DNA of 64,000 bases, from positions 1 through 64,000 of the forward strand of contig CAMXWF010000011.1 of assembly GCA_947252645.1 (NCBI GenBank), given 5' to 3'. How positions within the stretch are numbered: the first letter of the stretch is position 1; each line of letters opens with the position of its first letter. Shown piece by piece: positions 53,982 through 62,662 of this stretch. Below the pieces are notes generated by a model that was not told the DNA's origin, did no database searches, and saw nothing but the letters and a program-made list of their open reading frames with translations. The position numbers and the translations under genes are program-made. The DNA is from an uncultured Bacteroidia bacterium (GTDB lineage: Bacteria > Bacteroidota > Bacteroidia > Bacteroidales > CAJPTX01).

Positions 53982-55581
53982 ATTCGTTCCCCTTTTGTGA
54001 CTCCCGGAGGGCCTGGGCCTTCGCGTAGAGCGCACCCAGGGCCATCTCGAGCTCCGTACGAGCTCTACAGGCCTCCACGCGGGCCTCAAGATAGGTCACA
54101 CTGGCCTGTTCCCACGTCACCTGCGCCTCAAGCAGATCCCGCGCATTCCCCGTACCCTCATCGACTGCCTGGCGCGCCACCTGCACGGCAAACTCCGCCT
54201 GCTCTACGGTCAGCCGATCCAGCGACAGGCCGCGCAAAGCCTGCTGATAGTGCTGGCGCTTCTGGCGCACTTGGAGCGCAATGAGCGACTGCGCCTGCGT
54301 CAGCTCAAGGCGGGCCTCCTTCACCTTCAGATCGGCCAAACGCGACTGGTGTATCCTATCGCCCCAACTCAGAATCGGCACGCGCAGTCCAACCCCCACA
54401 AACCAGTCGCCCCCAAACTCATTCTTCAACCCCCCGTAGGGGTTGGGGTACTTCCAGAGATACCCCCCCAGCAGCTGGATGTCGGGCATGTACTGCGAGT
54501 TGACCATCATCCGAGCCGCCTGGGTGAGCTCGAGCTTATGCTGTAGCAGCTGCAGCTCGGCTCGGGGCGCCGCGGAGTCATCCACGGGCAAAACCTCGGG
54601 CAAGGCATAGGCCACTAGGGCCGAATCGTCGACCACGATGCGCTCCTGCGACTCCCCAATGACCTCGCCAAGCAGCATGCGCGATAGCTCCAAACCGTCC
54701 TCCGCCCGCAACACCTTTAGGTTGGCCTCATTCTGCTTCACCTGCGCCTGCAGGAGCAGGTCGCGCGTAACCACCCCCTCCTCGTAGAGATTCTTCAAAT
54801 CCAGCACCACGCGATCTACCATCCGGCGGTAGCTTCGCGCAAGCTTCACCTTCTGCTGCAAGAGCACCACCTGCCAGTAGGCGGCATCGGTCTTCGCTAT
54901 CAGCTCGGCATCCTCCTGCCGAAGAGTCCCCTGCGCTATCCCCAGTAAGCTCTCAGCCATCCTATTGGCTGCCAATATCTTAAGTCCAGTAAAAATGGGC
55001 TGGCGGAGCACGAATCCCCCAAGCCATACATTGCGAGGAGCCAGCTTGAGCCGATCGCCCGGGAGATACGCATATTGCCGGAAAATAGGATTCCCTTGTC
55101 TATCCAGCACAGGCTGGAGCGTCGACATATCAATAACCAGCGTCTTGAGAGCCTCCATGGGATGCTCGCGGAAATAGTCTGGATTGAGTTGCCCTGTCGC
55201 AGGGTCTATGGCCTGGTAGGGCACAATGGGCAGGAAATGGTCGCCCTGACCCAGCCGCAAGTCACGCCGCCCCTGGTTGTACCAACCGCCCACAAAATCA
55301 ACCCGCGGCAAGTACTTAGTCTTCATCGACTGCACCAGCAGCTCGGCCTCCTGCACACGGTAGCCCCCCCGGACTGCCCCGCTATTCTGCTGCAAGGCCA
55401 ACCGACGGCAATCCTCCAAGGAGAGAGTAGGCCCCCTCCCCGCCGCCGAATCCTGGGCCGAGGCCCCAAGCGGAAGGCCACACACGCAGAAAAAAAGCAC
55501 TATAGAGGCCCACGAGCCTAGGTGCATCCGCCCGACGCAATACACGCTACCACGCAAACGCAATAGGCACCTAGAATACAT
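53968..55581 (-). CDS. TolC-family outer-membrane efflux protein
   Basis: A 537-residue outer-membrane channel. A signal peptide core (SIVLFFCVCGLPLGASAQ) precedes two repeats of the OEP fold: LSLEDCRRLALQQN and LVQSMKTKYLPRVDFVGGW, then VDEGTGNARDLLEAQVTWEQ, a typical end of the second helical hairpin. The first ATG has AGAGGGGGG just before it and overlaps the upstream gene by 11 bp; an ATG 18 codons in gives a shorter signal peptide. It lies second in the efflux operon. Confidence 0.9.
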   Translation of the reverse strand: MYSRCLLRLRGSVYCVGRMHLGSWASIVLFFCVCGLPLGASAQDSAAGRGPTLSLEDCRRLALQQNSGAVRGGYRVQEAELLVQSMKTKYLPRVDFVGGWYNQGRRDLRLGQGDHFLPIVPYQAIDPATGQLNPDYFREHPMEALKTLVIDMSTLQPVLDRQGNPIFRQYAYLPGDRLKLAPRNVWLGGFVLRQPIFTGLKILAANRMAESLLGIAQGTLRQEDAELIAKTDAAYWQVVLLQQKVKLARSYRRMVDRVVLDLKNLYEEGVVTRDLLLQAQVKQNEANLKVLRAEDGLELSRMLLGEVIGESQERIVVDDSALVAYALPEVLPVDDSAAPRAELQLLQHKLELTQAARMMVNSQYMPDIQLLGGYLWKYPNPYGGLKNEFGGDWFVGVGLRVPILSWGDRIHQSRLADLKVKEARLELTQAQSLIALQVRQKRQHYQQALRGLSLDRLTVEQAEFAVQVARQAVDEGTGNARDLLEAQVTWEQASVTYLEARVEACRARTELEMALGALYAKAQALRESQKGNEYANR

Positions 55582-56215
55582 AGCCCCCCTCTACACCGAT
55601 TGCAGCAAAAAGCGCCCTATGCGCCCCACCCCCTACGTAGTGGGGCGGATTCTGGTCGAGAAAACCCAGCTGCGCCGTGAGCCCCAGACGCATCCGGAAA
55701 CTGAATTCGTAGGCCACCAATGCCTTCACCCCAACGTCCCAAGCGTGCATATGCTGTGGCCTCGGCGCGTAGGGATCTGCGTATTGGTCTGCACCACCTA
55801 GCTCCGCCCTAAAGCCCCATGAGACGTAGGGCCCGCCCCCGCACCAGAGCGTCCCAGACCCAAGACCCACGCCCCACAGGAATAGCACTGGGAGCCCGAT
55901 GGCCGCAGTAGTCAACACCTCCTCGCCCACCGTCTGCCCTGCAGAAGGTGTCACTAGCGACCTATGGAGCGAGAAGCCAAGCTCGGGCTGGCAGTACAAC
56001 CCACGCCACAGGCGCAGCGTGGCAAAGGCCTCCACCTGACCGCCTACGCGCGGCACCGAGCTGGTCTGATGCCTATCCAAGGCCACGTATGACGATAGAT
56101 TGCCCCCTGCGCTTAGGCCGTAGCGCAGGGCCTCCTGGGCCCACGCATGCCCCACTGCACCCCCCAGCACAACGCACAGCGCAGCGATCTGCTGTAGACC
56201 ATGAAGTCCTACCAT
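55571..56215 (-). CDS. Outer-membrane beta-barrel protein leading the efflux operon
   Basis: A 214-residue protein with signal peptide (ALCVVLGGAVGHAWAQ) and a PorT/OmpA-like eight-strand barrel layout: LRYGLSAGGNLSSYVAL, GLYCQPELGFSLHRSL, TTAAIGLPVLFLWG, GGGPYVSWGFRAELGG and an aromatic end IGVEGGYVF. The start was placed at ATG, three codons inside the longest (GTG) frame. A -7 box lies 28 bp upstream and the stop overlaps the tolC start. A barrel of this sort is not a standard part of RND pumps; it may aid assembly or be co-regulated. Confidence 0.8.
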   Translation of the reverse strand: MVGLHGLQQIAALCVVLGGAVGHAWAQEALRYGLSAGGNLSSYVALDRHQTSSVPRVGGQVEAFATLRLWRGLYCQPELGFSLHRSLVTPSAGQTVGEEVLTTAAIGLPVLFLWGVGLGSGTLWCGGGPYVSWGFRAELGGADQYADPYAPRPQHMHAWDVGVKALVAYEFSFRMRLGLTAQLGFLDQNPPHYVGGGAHRALFAAIGVEGGYVF

Positions 56216-56243
56216 GGAGCACACCCCCTAAAACAAGCCGCCA

Positions 56244-56251
56244 CAAAGGTA
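56244..56251 (-). promoter_or_regulatory. -7 box for the efflux operon
   Basis: Reads TACCTTTG on the minus strand, an exact TAnnTTTG match, 28 bp before the ATG of the first gene. Confidence 0.6.
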
Positions 56252-57310
56252 TAACAAAAAGGACGGCTTCCGCTCGCTAACAAGCACCACCACGCAAGGC
56301 CTGCACGCGCCCCCTGGCCCTATGGACAACTTGCTACCTACCTTGCACCAACGCAAAGCGCACGGGCATCCCTGCCCACGTCCAGGCAACGGTGGAGACC
56401 AACCGTAACCTTCTTGAGCAACGGTACGTAGAAATAGAAATGGCCTCAGGCGATGCAATTATTGCTTAGGGCAACAACACGGAATCTCTATTTGTTAAAA
56501 CAGCAAAACAAAGTATTGTTGTGGTCATCAGTGCATTAGGTGCGAGCATGCATTCCTCTAGCATTTGTTAATCGTTCGCTCAATGGTAATAGGGATAGAG
56601 ATATCAGGGGGCGCTGCTGTAGAGCTACATGGAGATAAGTTATAGGGTAACAGCGTATAAAGGCCGTACCAACTCCGCTCGCGGAGCGGCCACGAGCGGA
56701 GTTGGTACGGCGAGGGTACGGCGAGGATAGAGCATGGGCTCATTTCCAGAAAACTGCACGTGGTCTACGCCAAACATTGGACGTGGCATTTTGTAGCTCC
56801 GCCCCAAGGTCTGATCTACTGTTGCCCAGCAGACCAATACGCCCGGCAGCGCGCGTACAAACGCAACTAGCACTGTTCGTACCCTTCGCGCCTCAGCCCC
56901 AGTTCCCCCTATTTGCCTTCACAGCAGTGAGATTTTGCCCGAATTAGCCCTACATGGGTCAATCCGGCCAACAGGAGAACTACAAGGGCACCCCCCACCC
57001 TCCACAGTCCCCCTAAGCCCTAAAGCCTGAAAAGGCCTACAACCGAGCGTAGTACCTCTGCTTGCGCTGCGCATCCCTTGCTGCGGCAGGTCATCCCCTG
57101 TGGCACGAAAGCATTGACTTGGATCGTATTGTTGGAATCCTGCAGCAACGTGTTCACATGCCCAACCCCGCACGCTGCTTGCTGCTGGCGCCACGCTATC
57201 TCTTGCGCCAAATCGGTTGCCCGCACCAGCCACCGCGCCCCACAGCCCTTCACCTCTGCCAAGCAGCTCCTGCGTCCACATCGGGGCGCACCGCACGGGG
57301 AGATATAAAT
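56252..57310. other. Gene-poor kilobase between the efflux operon and dps
   Basis: An AT-rich patch (56440-56620) is followed by the palindromic repeat at 56664-56710. On the minus strand around 57020-57300 one frame stays open and reads protein-like (ARWLVRATDLAQEIAWRQQQ, then HVNTLLQDSNNTIQVNAF), but with no start, motif or ribosome-binding site. I cannot name it; it may be a remnant. Confidence 0.35.
56664..56710. repeat. Palindromic intergenic repeat, copy 2
   Basis: Perfect 18-bp arms, ccgtaccaactccgctcg (56664-56681) and its complement (56693-56710), around an 11-base GC-rich loop, followed by gcgagggtacggcgaggat. The arm core accaactccgct and trailing gcgagggt match copy 1 at 15314-15354. 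Confidence 0.75.
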
Positions 57311-57343
57311 AAGCGCATTGGGCCCGTAGTGCCCAATGCGCTT
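57311..57343 (-). terminator. Terminator hairpin after dps
   Basis: Perfect 13-bp stem, aagcgcattgggc (57311-57323) with gcccaatgcgctt (57331-57343), 7-base loop. On the minus strand it is followed by ATTTATAT, a weak U-rich tail, and lies 25 bp beyond the dps stop. Confidence 0.65.
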
Positions 57344-57368
57344 GATTCCTAGAGCTACGCAGACGGTG

Positions 57369-57842
57369 CTACGAGAGGAACGCCGTAAGCATCCACACGG
57401 TCTTTTCCTGCGCATCGAGATACCCGCTAAGCAAGTCGACTGTGGCGGTGTCGGCATGGGCATCGGCGGCTTTGATGACTTCTCGCTGCGTCGCGATAAG
57501 ATACTTAAAGGCCGAGAGCACATTTTGCACCATCTCCCTATCGGCAATGGCCGCGCACTCCTCCTTGAGCTTTGCCTGCTTGAGGTACTCGCTATACGCC
57601 GCGCAAGGCATGGCATCTAGCTGCAGCAAGCGCTCTGCAATTTCGTCTATTATTGATTCTACGCTATCGTACAGCTCCTCGAACTTGGCGTGGAGACCGA
57701 AGAAGTGCGGGCCCTTGACGCCCCAATGGTAGCCCCGTAGGTTCATGTAGAAGATGTGGTAATCTGCTAGGAGCTGCTCAAGACCTTTTACCACCGCCTG
57801 GCTTCCCTCAGGGGTCAACCCTGTAGTATGCATGACTTTCAT
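57369..57842 (-). CDS. dps: Dps ferritin-like DNA-protecting protein
   Basis: A 157-residue protein forming a 12-mer shell that oxidises Fe2+ with peroxide and protects DNA. The ferroxidase ligands are seen in YHIFYMNLRGYHWGVKG (His) and FFGLHAKFEELYDSVESIIDEIAERLLQL (His, Asp, Glu). Helix 4 ends LSGYLDAQEKTVWMLTAFL. The length is normal. The start is MKVMHTTG; a second ATG three codons on is possible. The gene stands alone with its own terminator. OxyR-type control is usual for the family but no site was identified. Confidence 0.95.
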   Translation of the reverse strand: MKVMHTTGLTPEGSQAVVKGLEQLLADYHIFYMNLRGYHWGVKGPHFFGLHAKFEELYDSVESIIDEIAERLLQLDAMPCAAYSEYLKQAKLKEECAAIADREMVQNVLSAFKYLIATQREVIKAADAHADTATVDLLSGYLDAQEKTVWMLTAFLS

Positions 57843-58124
57843 TTCCGTTGTTGCTCTTTTTCTCTGTTTGTTACATTGTTATAACGAATAGGGCGGCCAC
57901 TTGTTCATCCTTGCCATCTCCGTGGGATGCGCGGTGAGGCTGTAAACCATTAAAACCTACAACGGCCCTCACCCCGATGGTATTGTTAGATCCCTCGCCC
58001 CCTCGAGGCGCACTAAGCCCTCGCAGTTGGCGTCCTGAGCCTTGCCCCTACTCTCCACGCTGGTTTTTGCCGCTCTCGGCAAAAACACCGAACTTTACGC
58101 GGTAACGAGCTCCATGGAGGAATC

Positions 58125-58871
58125 ATGAAAGAGAGCGGCACAGCGAAGAAGATCGTCGAGGTGGCTGCAAAGGGGCGCACCGTAGAGGCATCGACCTCAG
58201 GGCGCGTGTTCAAGCCCACGGCAGCGAGCAAGCAGCGGGCTAGGAAGCTACGGGCCATAGCCATCATCCTATGGGTGCTTGCCATCGCCGCGGAGGGGGT
58301 GGCGATATACGTTCTCAAGCGCCCACCCGTGGCCAACGTGATGTGGCCTCTGCTGGGCATCCTGGTGGTGGATCTGGTGCTGGCTGCGACAGGTAGCATC
58401 CTGTGGAAGAAGGCTAACCGGCTTGACCCGGCCTCCGAGAAAGACAAGCTACGTTTCTTTGTCCAAAATCAGTTGGGGGCCATTATCGCCGTGGTGGCTT
58501 TCCTGCCCCTGGTGCTGTTCATTTTTACCGATAAGAATCTCCAAGGGAAGCAGAAGGGTATCCTCGGGGCCGCCGCCATAGTGGCCTTGCTGATAGCAGG
58601 AGTAGTGGGGATAGATTTCAATCCCCCCTCCATCGAGGAGTACACTGAGCAGACGCAGGAGATCGAGCAGCTCACTGGCGCCAACAAGGTGTTCTGGACG
58701 AAGTCGGGCAACCGCTATCACATCTACTCCGACTGCCCGCACATCAACACCAACCGCACCACGGAGATCCTGACAGGTACGGTGGCGCAAGCCCGCGAGC
58801 TCAAAAATATCACCGAGCTCTGCAAAACCTGCAAGAGTCGCCGCGAGCGGGAGAAGGCAAGCGGAGAATAA
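58125..58871 (+). CDS. Membrane protein with C-terminal zinc-knuckle-like motif
   Basis: A 248-residue protein I do not recognise by name. A basic N-terminus (KQRARKLR) leads to four hydrophobic helices: about 44-62, 70-90, 118-135 and 146-163. The C-terminal tail (about 190-248) is soluble: KVFWTKSGNRYHIYSDCPHI, then TVAQARELKNITELCKTCKS. The HxxxxCxxH ... CxxC spacing suggests one bound zinc, a small motif that also ends other bacterial membrane and phage proteins (HxDxxCPHI ... LCxxC). It has its own leader and no operon partner. Confidence 0.7.
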   Translation: MKESGTAKKIVEVAAKGRTVEASTSGRVFKPTAASKQRARKLRAIAIILWVLAIAAEGVAIYVLKRPPVANVMWPLLGILVVDLVLAATGSILWKKANRLDPASEKDKLRFFVQNQLGAIIAVVAFLPLVLFIFTDKNLQGKQKGILGAAAIVALLIAGVVGIDFNPPSIEEYTEQTQEIEQLTGANKVFWTKSGNRYHIYSDCPHINTNRTTEILTGTVAQARELKNITELCKTCKSRREREKASGE

Positions 58872-59057
58872 TGGGCTGGGCGCAAAGCACCTGCGCTGGG
58901 GAGCCTTGCGTTGGGGCAGAGTGCGCCCGGGGAGCCTGGCCCTCAGAGCGATGATGCCGTAGAGGCAAGGCCGTTCAAGGTCGGGTGGACTTGCGGGCGC
59001 CGCGGGCCCATGGAGAGTGCCCCGAGCCGGGGGTAGGCTGACAAAAGGTATAGCACC

Positions 59058-59639
59058 ATGGAAGATATAGTTTCGACCAAGCGGGCGCTACGCAAGGCCA
59101 TGAAGGCCAAGCTTAGAGCTATCAGCGAGCAGGAGCGTGAGCAGGCAGCCCAGAAGGTGTTGCCACTGATGAGGGCCTTCTTAGCATCGCGCAGGCCACA
59201 AGGGCCCATATTGGCCTACTGGTCGATGCCCGAGGAATTCCCCACGCAGGGGCTGGTGCGGGCGCTGTCGCTGGACTATGAAGTGGTGCTACCCGTGGTG
59301 CGCGGCGCCGAGCTGGAGCTCCACCGCTACACGGGAGACGCCGACATGCAAGCCGTGCCCCCCTACGGGATCTTGGAGCCGCAGGCCCGGGAGGTGGTGG
59401 CACCCGATACGGTGGCCCTGGCCATCATTCCTGGCCTGGCATTTGACCTGTCGGGCGGTCGGATGGGGCACGGGAAGGGGTATTACGATCGGCTGCTACC
59501 GCGAATGGCGAACGCCCGGCTCGTGGGTTTGGCATTCGCATGCCAGGTGGTGCCGACCGTCCCACGTGAGGCCCACGATGTGCAGCTTGATGCGCTGCTC
59601 ACTGAGCAGGGGTGGCTTCGCGGGGCCCCTGGGTGCTAA
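59058..59639 (+). CDS. 5-formyltetrahydrofolate cyclo-ligase
   Basis: A 193-residue enzyme that turns 5-formyl-THF into 5,10-methenyl-THF with ATP. Seen: KRALRKAMKAKLRAIS (phosphate-binding basic helix), ILAYWSMPEEFPTQGLV, PPYGILEP, IPGLAFDLSGGRMGHGKGYYDRLL (nucleotide loop) and PREAHDVQLDALLTE at the end. Length and motifs are complete. Its last 41 bp overlap the 3' end of the convergent MCP gene. Confidence 0.93.
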   Translation: MEDIVSTKRALRKAMKAKLRAISEQEREQAAQKVLPLMRAFLASRRPQGPILAYWSMPEEFPTQGLVRALSLDYEVVLPVVRGAELELHRYTGDADMQAVPPYGILEPQAREVVAPDTVALAIIPGLAFDLSGGRMGHGKGYYDRLLPRMANARLVGLAFACQVVPTVPREAHDVQLDALLTEQGWLRGAPGC

Positions 59640-61551
59640 ACTTGGCGGCGAGCTTACGAAGCTTGACGGCCTGCGCAGCAAGGATCTCGGCGCCGGAGGT
59701 GAGCTCTTGGGCGAGGGAGGCGTTTTGCGCAATGGTGCTGTCGAGGGTGAGTACCACGTGGGCGATGGCCGTAGAGTCGCGCTGGGTGCTGGCATCCATG
59801 GTTTCCACCTCGGCCACCCGCTCGGCCGAGGTGGTCAAGTAGGGGGTGAGTACGTGGAGCTGGTGGACAGCCGAGTGGGAGAGTTCTCGGCTCTGCGCGG
59901 CCAGGTCAATGATCTGCCGGGCGGCCCCAGCGCTACGGGCGGCTAGTTTTCTGACCTCCTTGGCTACCACCGCAAAGCCAACCCCGGCCTGCCCAGCGTG
60001 GGCCGCCTCCACGGCGGCGTTGAGGGCGAGGATGTTGGTTTGGTCGGCGATTTCTTGTAGCACATTGACCTGCTGGGCGATCAGGGCCACCTTTTGGTCG
60101 CTTTGCGTGGTTTGGACTAGCAGCCGCTCGAGTGCCTGGGAGGCCTTGGAGATGTCCTGGTGGGCCGACTTGGTGGTTTGGCCGGTGGACTTGAGCTGGC
60201 GGGTGAACCGCGTGAGGCCGCTGCTCACCTGGTGTGAGAGCTCGGTGGCCTGCTGCACCCCCTGGCTTAGCAAGGCCGACTGCTGACTGGTGATCTGGCT
60301 GGCGGTTTCAAGTTTACCAGCGGCGGCCTGGATTTCGCGCAGGAGGGTATCAACGCTCAGGGCCAGGGCCTGCATGGCGCGGGCCAGGTCGCCGAGCTCA
60401 TCGCTTCGGGTGAGGGTCTGGTCGGCCACCCCTTGGGCGATATTGCCCTCAGACATGCGGAGGGCATCGCCGCGGAGCTGCCCTATGGGCCTGATGATGT
60501 GCCGCAGGAAAAGGGCTGCGGCCACCGCGAAGAGGACCACCAAGAGCAGGCCCACGATGAAGAAGCGAAGGGTTTCCCTGAGGGCATAGTGGTTGACCTG
60601 GGCCAGGGGCTGGCCCACGCAAATAGCCATGGGCTGGTGGGCATCGCCAACGGTGAAGGCCCTGAGGACGTAAAAGGTATGGGCAACTTTCCAGGTGTGG
60701 GAGGTGGAATCCGTAAGCTGGACTGGGGTGCTGTGGGCCCCGGTGCTGGGCAATGCATCCAAGGCCTTGAGGGGTGTGGCAACGTCCTGTGGGCAGCTGC
60801 TGCTAGCCACGAGGGTACCCTGCTGGCTTAGGAGGTGGACTTCCAAATTTTCGATGGCCGCCTCTTGCACCAGGAGCTGCACCATGGCCAAGGCCATATC
60901 GCAGGTCAAAGCCCCCACCACCTCCCCGTGGATGGCCAAGGGCAGGGCCAGCCTGACAGCCCAAACCGTGTCGGTGGGGGTAACGATGCGCTTGGGGCCG
61001 GAGAGGTAATCCTGTCCGGTGGAGAGCACCAGCGGGTAGAAGGAATCGTTGTCCGCATACTCCTCGCGGGGCATGGGGGAGAAGAGGGGGGAGCCCTGGG
61101 GCCCCAACGCGACAAGCGTGGCCAGCTGCCCGTCGGGCTGGTAGGGTGACAGCCCACGGAAGTCCTCGTCGCGCCACCCGCAGCCGTTGGGCTCGATCAC
61201 CAATCCATAGGAGATGACCAGCGGGTATTCCATCAGCGGGGCAGCCAAGACGTTGAGGGCATCCTGCCGGGCATGCGTGGTGTTGATCGACTGCGAGACC
61301 AAATAGGAGAGGGTGCGCAAGGTGGTGAGCACGCTCTCGATATTGGAGCCTAGCCTATGGGCAAGCGTTTCGGCCGTGAGCTGGGCCTGGAGTGTGGCCA
61401 CCTCGCGGTTGGACGAGAAAGACCGGTAGGCCGCCACGCTGACCAGCACGCCCGAGACCACAAAGAGGATAACCCCCGCAGAGAGGGTGATTTTTACCTG
61501 TAGCGAATGATGCCACCGCCCAAGCAAGCTTGGCTGCTGTAAACCTTTCAT
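59599..61551 (-). CDS. Methyl-accepting chemotaxis protein with dCache sensor
   Basis: A 650-residue transducer. TM1 (about 15-38) precedes a large periplasmic region (about 40-335) that reads as a double Cache domain: YPLVISYGLVIEPNGCGW, RIVTPTDTVWAVRLALPLAI and GEVVGALTCDMALAMVQLLV. TM2 is about 335-360 (FFIVGLLLVVLFAVAAALFL). HAMP follows, with RPIGQLRGDALRMSEGNIAQ. The signalling hairpin is around ADQTNILALNAAVEAAHAGQ and VGFAVVAKEVRKLAARSAGA. Cache domains bind amino or organic acids outside the cell. No che genes are nearby. The gene converges on and overlaps the cyclo-ligase gene, and a -7 box lies 18 bp upstream of the ATG. Confidence 0.93.
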   Translation of the reverse strand: MKGLQQPSLLGRWHHSLQVKITLSAGVILFVVSGVLVSVAAYRSFSSNREVATLQAQLTAETLAHRLGSNIESVLTTLRTLSYLVSQSINTTHARQDALNVLAAPLMEYPLVISYGLVIEPNGCGWRDEDFRGLSPYQPDGQLATLVALGPQGSPLFSPMPREEYADNDSFYPLVLSTGQDYLSGPKRIVTPTDTVWAVRLALPLAIHGEVVGALTCDMALAMVQLLVQEAAIENLEVHLLSQQGTLVASSSCPQDVATPLKALDALPSTGAHSTPVQLTDSTSHTWKVAHTFYVLRAFTVGDAHQPMAICVGQPLAQVNHYALRETLRFFIVGLLLVVLFAVAAALFLRHIIRPIGQLRGDALRMSEGNIAQGVADQTLTRSDELGDLARAMQALALSVDTLLREIQAAAGKLETASQITSQQSALLSQGVQQATELSHQVSSGLTRFTRQLKSTGQTTKSAHQDISKASQALERLLVQTTQSDQKVALIAQQVNVLQEIADQTNILALNAAVEAAHAGQAGVGFAVVAKEVRKLAARSAGAARQIIDLAAQSRELSHSAVHQLHVLTPYLTTSAERVAEVETMDASTQRDSTAIAHVVLTLDSTIAQNASLAQELTSGAEILAAQAVKLRKLAAKFSTQGPREATPAQ

Positions 61552-61569
61552 GGACCCCCCAGTCTACTA

Positions 61570-61577
61570 CAAAGGTA
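61570..61577 (-). promoter_or_regulatory. -7 box for the dCache MCP gene
   Basis: Reads TACCTTTG on the minus strand, an exact TAnnTTTG match, 18 bp before the ATG. Confidence 0.6.
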
Positions 61578-61643
61578 GCGAAAACCCAGACCTACTGGGG
61601 GGCGATGCCTGTTGGGGACGCGCAGGGAGTTGTTCAAATTTTG

Positions 61644-61651
61644 TACATTTG
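61644..61651 (+). promoter_or_regulatory. -7 box for the YtxH/holin-like operon
   Basis: TACATTTG, an exact TAnnTTTG match, 49 bp before the YtxH start. With the box at 61570-61577 it makes a divergent promoter pair. Confidence 0.6.
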
Positions 61652-61700
61652 CGCAGAAGCATACGCCCCGCACGGGGCAGGATAGGGAGGAGGAATTAGG

Positions 61701-62018
61701 ATGGCAAAGGGGGGCGATTTTCTTTTAGGGACGCTGCTTGGGGCCTTGGCAGGCGGAGTGGCAGCGGTATTTTTAACCTCCGAGCGCTACGCGGGGACCC
61801 GGGAGAGCCTTTCGCGGAATTATAAGCAGACCCGGGAGAAGGTGCAGTCGACCGTTACGGAGCGGATGGACGACCTACGCGAAGACATGGCGGACTTCAT
61901 CGAGGAAATTCGCTTCCGCCTGGAGGATCTGGAGGAGCGCATAAGCCCTAAGCGCGAGCCACAGGCTGCGGCGGGGGCATCGACCGCCGGGGCATCGACC
62001 AAAACGCCGCAGGAGTAG
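61701..62018 (+). CDS. YtxH-domain membrane-anchored protein
   Basis: A 105-residue protein: one Gly/Ala-rich helix (FLLGTLLGALAGGVAAVFLT), then a charged coiled coil (RESLSRNYKQTREKVQSTVT, ERMDDLREDMADFIEEIRFR) and a Ser/Thr/Ala tail. This is the YtxH (PF12732) layout, linked with envelope stress in other bacteria. AGGAGGAATTAGG precedes the ATG. It is first in a three-gene cassette; the next ATG is 4 bp after its stop. Confidence 0.85.
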   Translation: MAKGGDFLLGTLLGALAGGVAAVFLTSERYAGTRESLSRNYKQTREKVQSTVTERMDDLREDMADFIEEIRFRLEDLEERISPKREPQAAAGASTAGASTKTPQE

Positions 62019-62022
62019 GAGC

Positions 62023-62370
62023 ATGGCGAGCCTGCTGCGCTGGATGGTCGACACGATGCGGGACTCCTTGGGGGAGGTGCTAGACGCCCACAAGGAGCAT
62101 CTGCTGCTCCTGCTGGTCAAGTACCTCTCGGCGATCATTTCCTCACTGCTGCTGGGCATCTTCGTGATGCTCATCGGGGTGGTGGCGTTGATTCTTTTGG
62201 GGGTGGCACTAGGATTTGCCTACTCGGCCCTATTCGGCTCCTATGCGCTGGGATTCCTATGCGCCGCGGGCACATGGGTGCTCATAGGATTTATACTCTA
62301 CCGGCTGCGGAACAGTATCATCGTTTCGCCCATTGTGGTGCGGGTGCGTACACTTATCTTCAAGCAATAA
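62023..62370 (+). CDS. Phage holin-like (Holin-X) family membrane protein
   Basis: A 115-residue protein with an amphipathic N-terminal part (MVDTMRDSLGEVLDAHKEHL) and two long helices (about 34-62 and 68-92). This is the putative holin-X/holin superfamily III layout common next to YtxH genes in non-phage chromosomes. It probably acts in the envelope, not in lysis, as no phage genes are around. Its stop overlaps the next start (TAATG). Confidence 0.8.
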   Translation: MASLLRWMVDTMRDSLGEVLDAHKEHLLLLLVKYLSAIISSLLLGIFVMLIGVVALILLGVALGFAYSALFGSYALGFLCAAGTWVLIGFILYRLRNSIIVSPIVVRVRTLIFKQ

Positions 62371-62612
62371 TGGCTGACAGCAACTCCACCCCAGCCCGCG
62401 AGCCCAAAGTCTATACCTTCAAGACGATGGAGCAGCTCACAGCCTGCATTGATCTATCGGAGCAGCGCGTGGCCAGAGCTGAGCAGGCCTTGGGCGAGCA
62501 GACCCGTAGGCTTTTCTCCGCCACTACCCTACTCCAGGGAGTCTACGCCCTATTCGATGCTGTGCGGCACTTTACTTGGCGCCGCGCCCGCCGTTGTCGC
62601 AGGACGAGGTAG
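62370..62612 (+). CDS. Small conserved protein of the YtxH/holin cassette
   Basis: An 80-residue soluble protein (MADSNSTPAREPKVYTFKTM, then LTACIDLSEQRVARAEQALG) with a mid-length helix and an Arg-rich end. I do not recognise the family. The overlap with the upstream stop and the shared orientation support translation. A homologous third gene is common in such cassettes, but this is from memory. Confidence 0.65.
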   Translation: MADSNSTPAREPKVYTFKTMEQLTACIDLSEQRVARAEQALGEQTRRLFSATTLLQGVYALFDAVRHFTWRRARRCRRTR

Positions 62613-62662
62613 GGCGCTGTGGGTAGCAAGTCCGTGGGATGCCTGCGCGCTATGTTGGAGTG

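Noticed and set aside
57020..57616. A 198-codon minus-strand frame across dps and its terminator
   Set aside because: The right half is a shadow of dps and the frame reads through the terminator hairpin; the left half has no start or motif, so it is only mentioned as a possible remnant.
61701..62612. Prophage remnant on the basis of the holin-like gene
   Set aside because: No endolysin, structural, integrase or terminase genes are nearby; YtxH/holin-X pairs occur widely in bacterial chromosomes.
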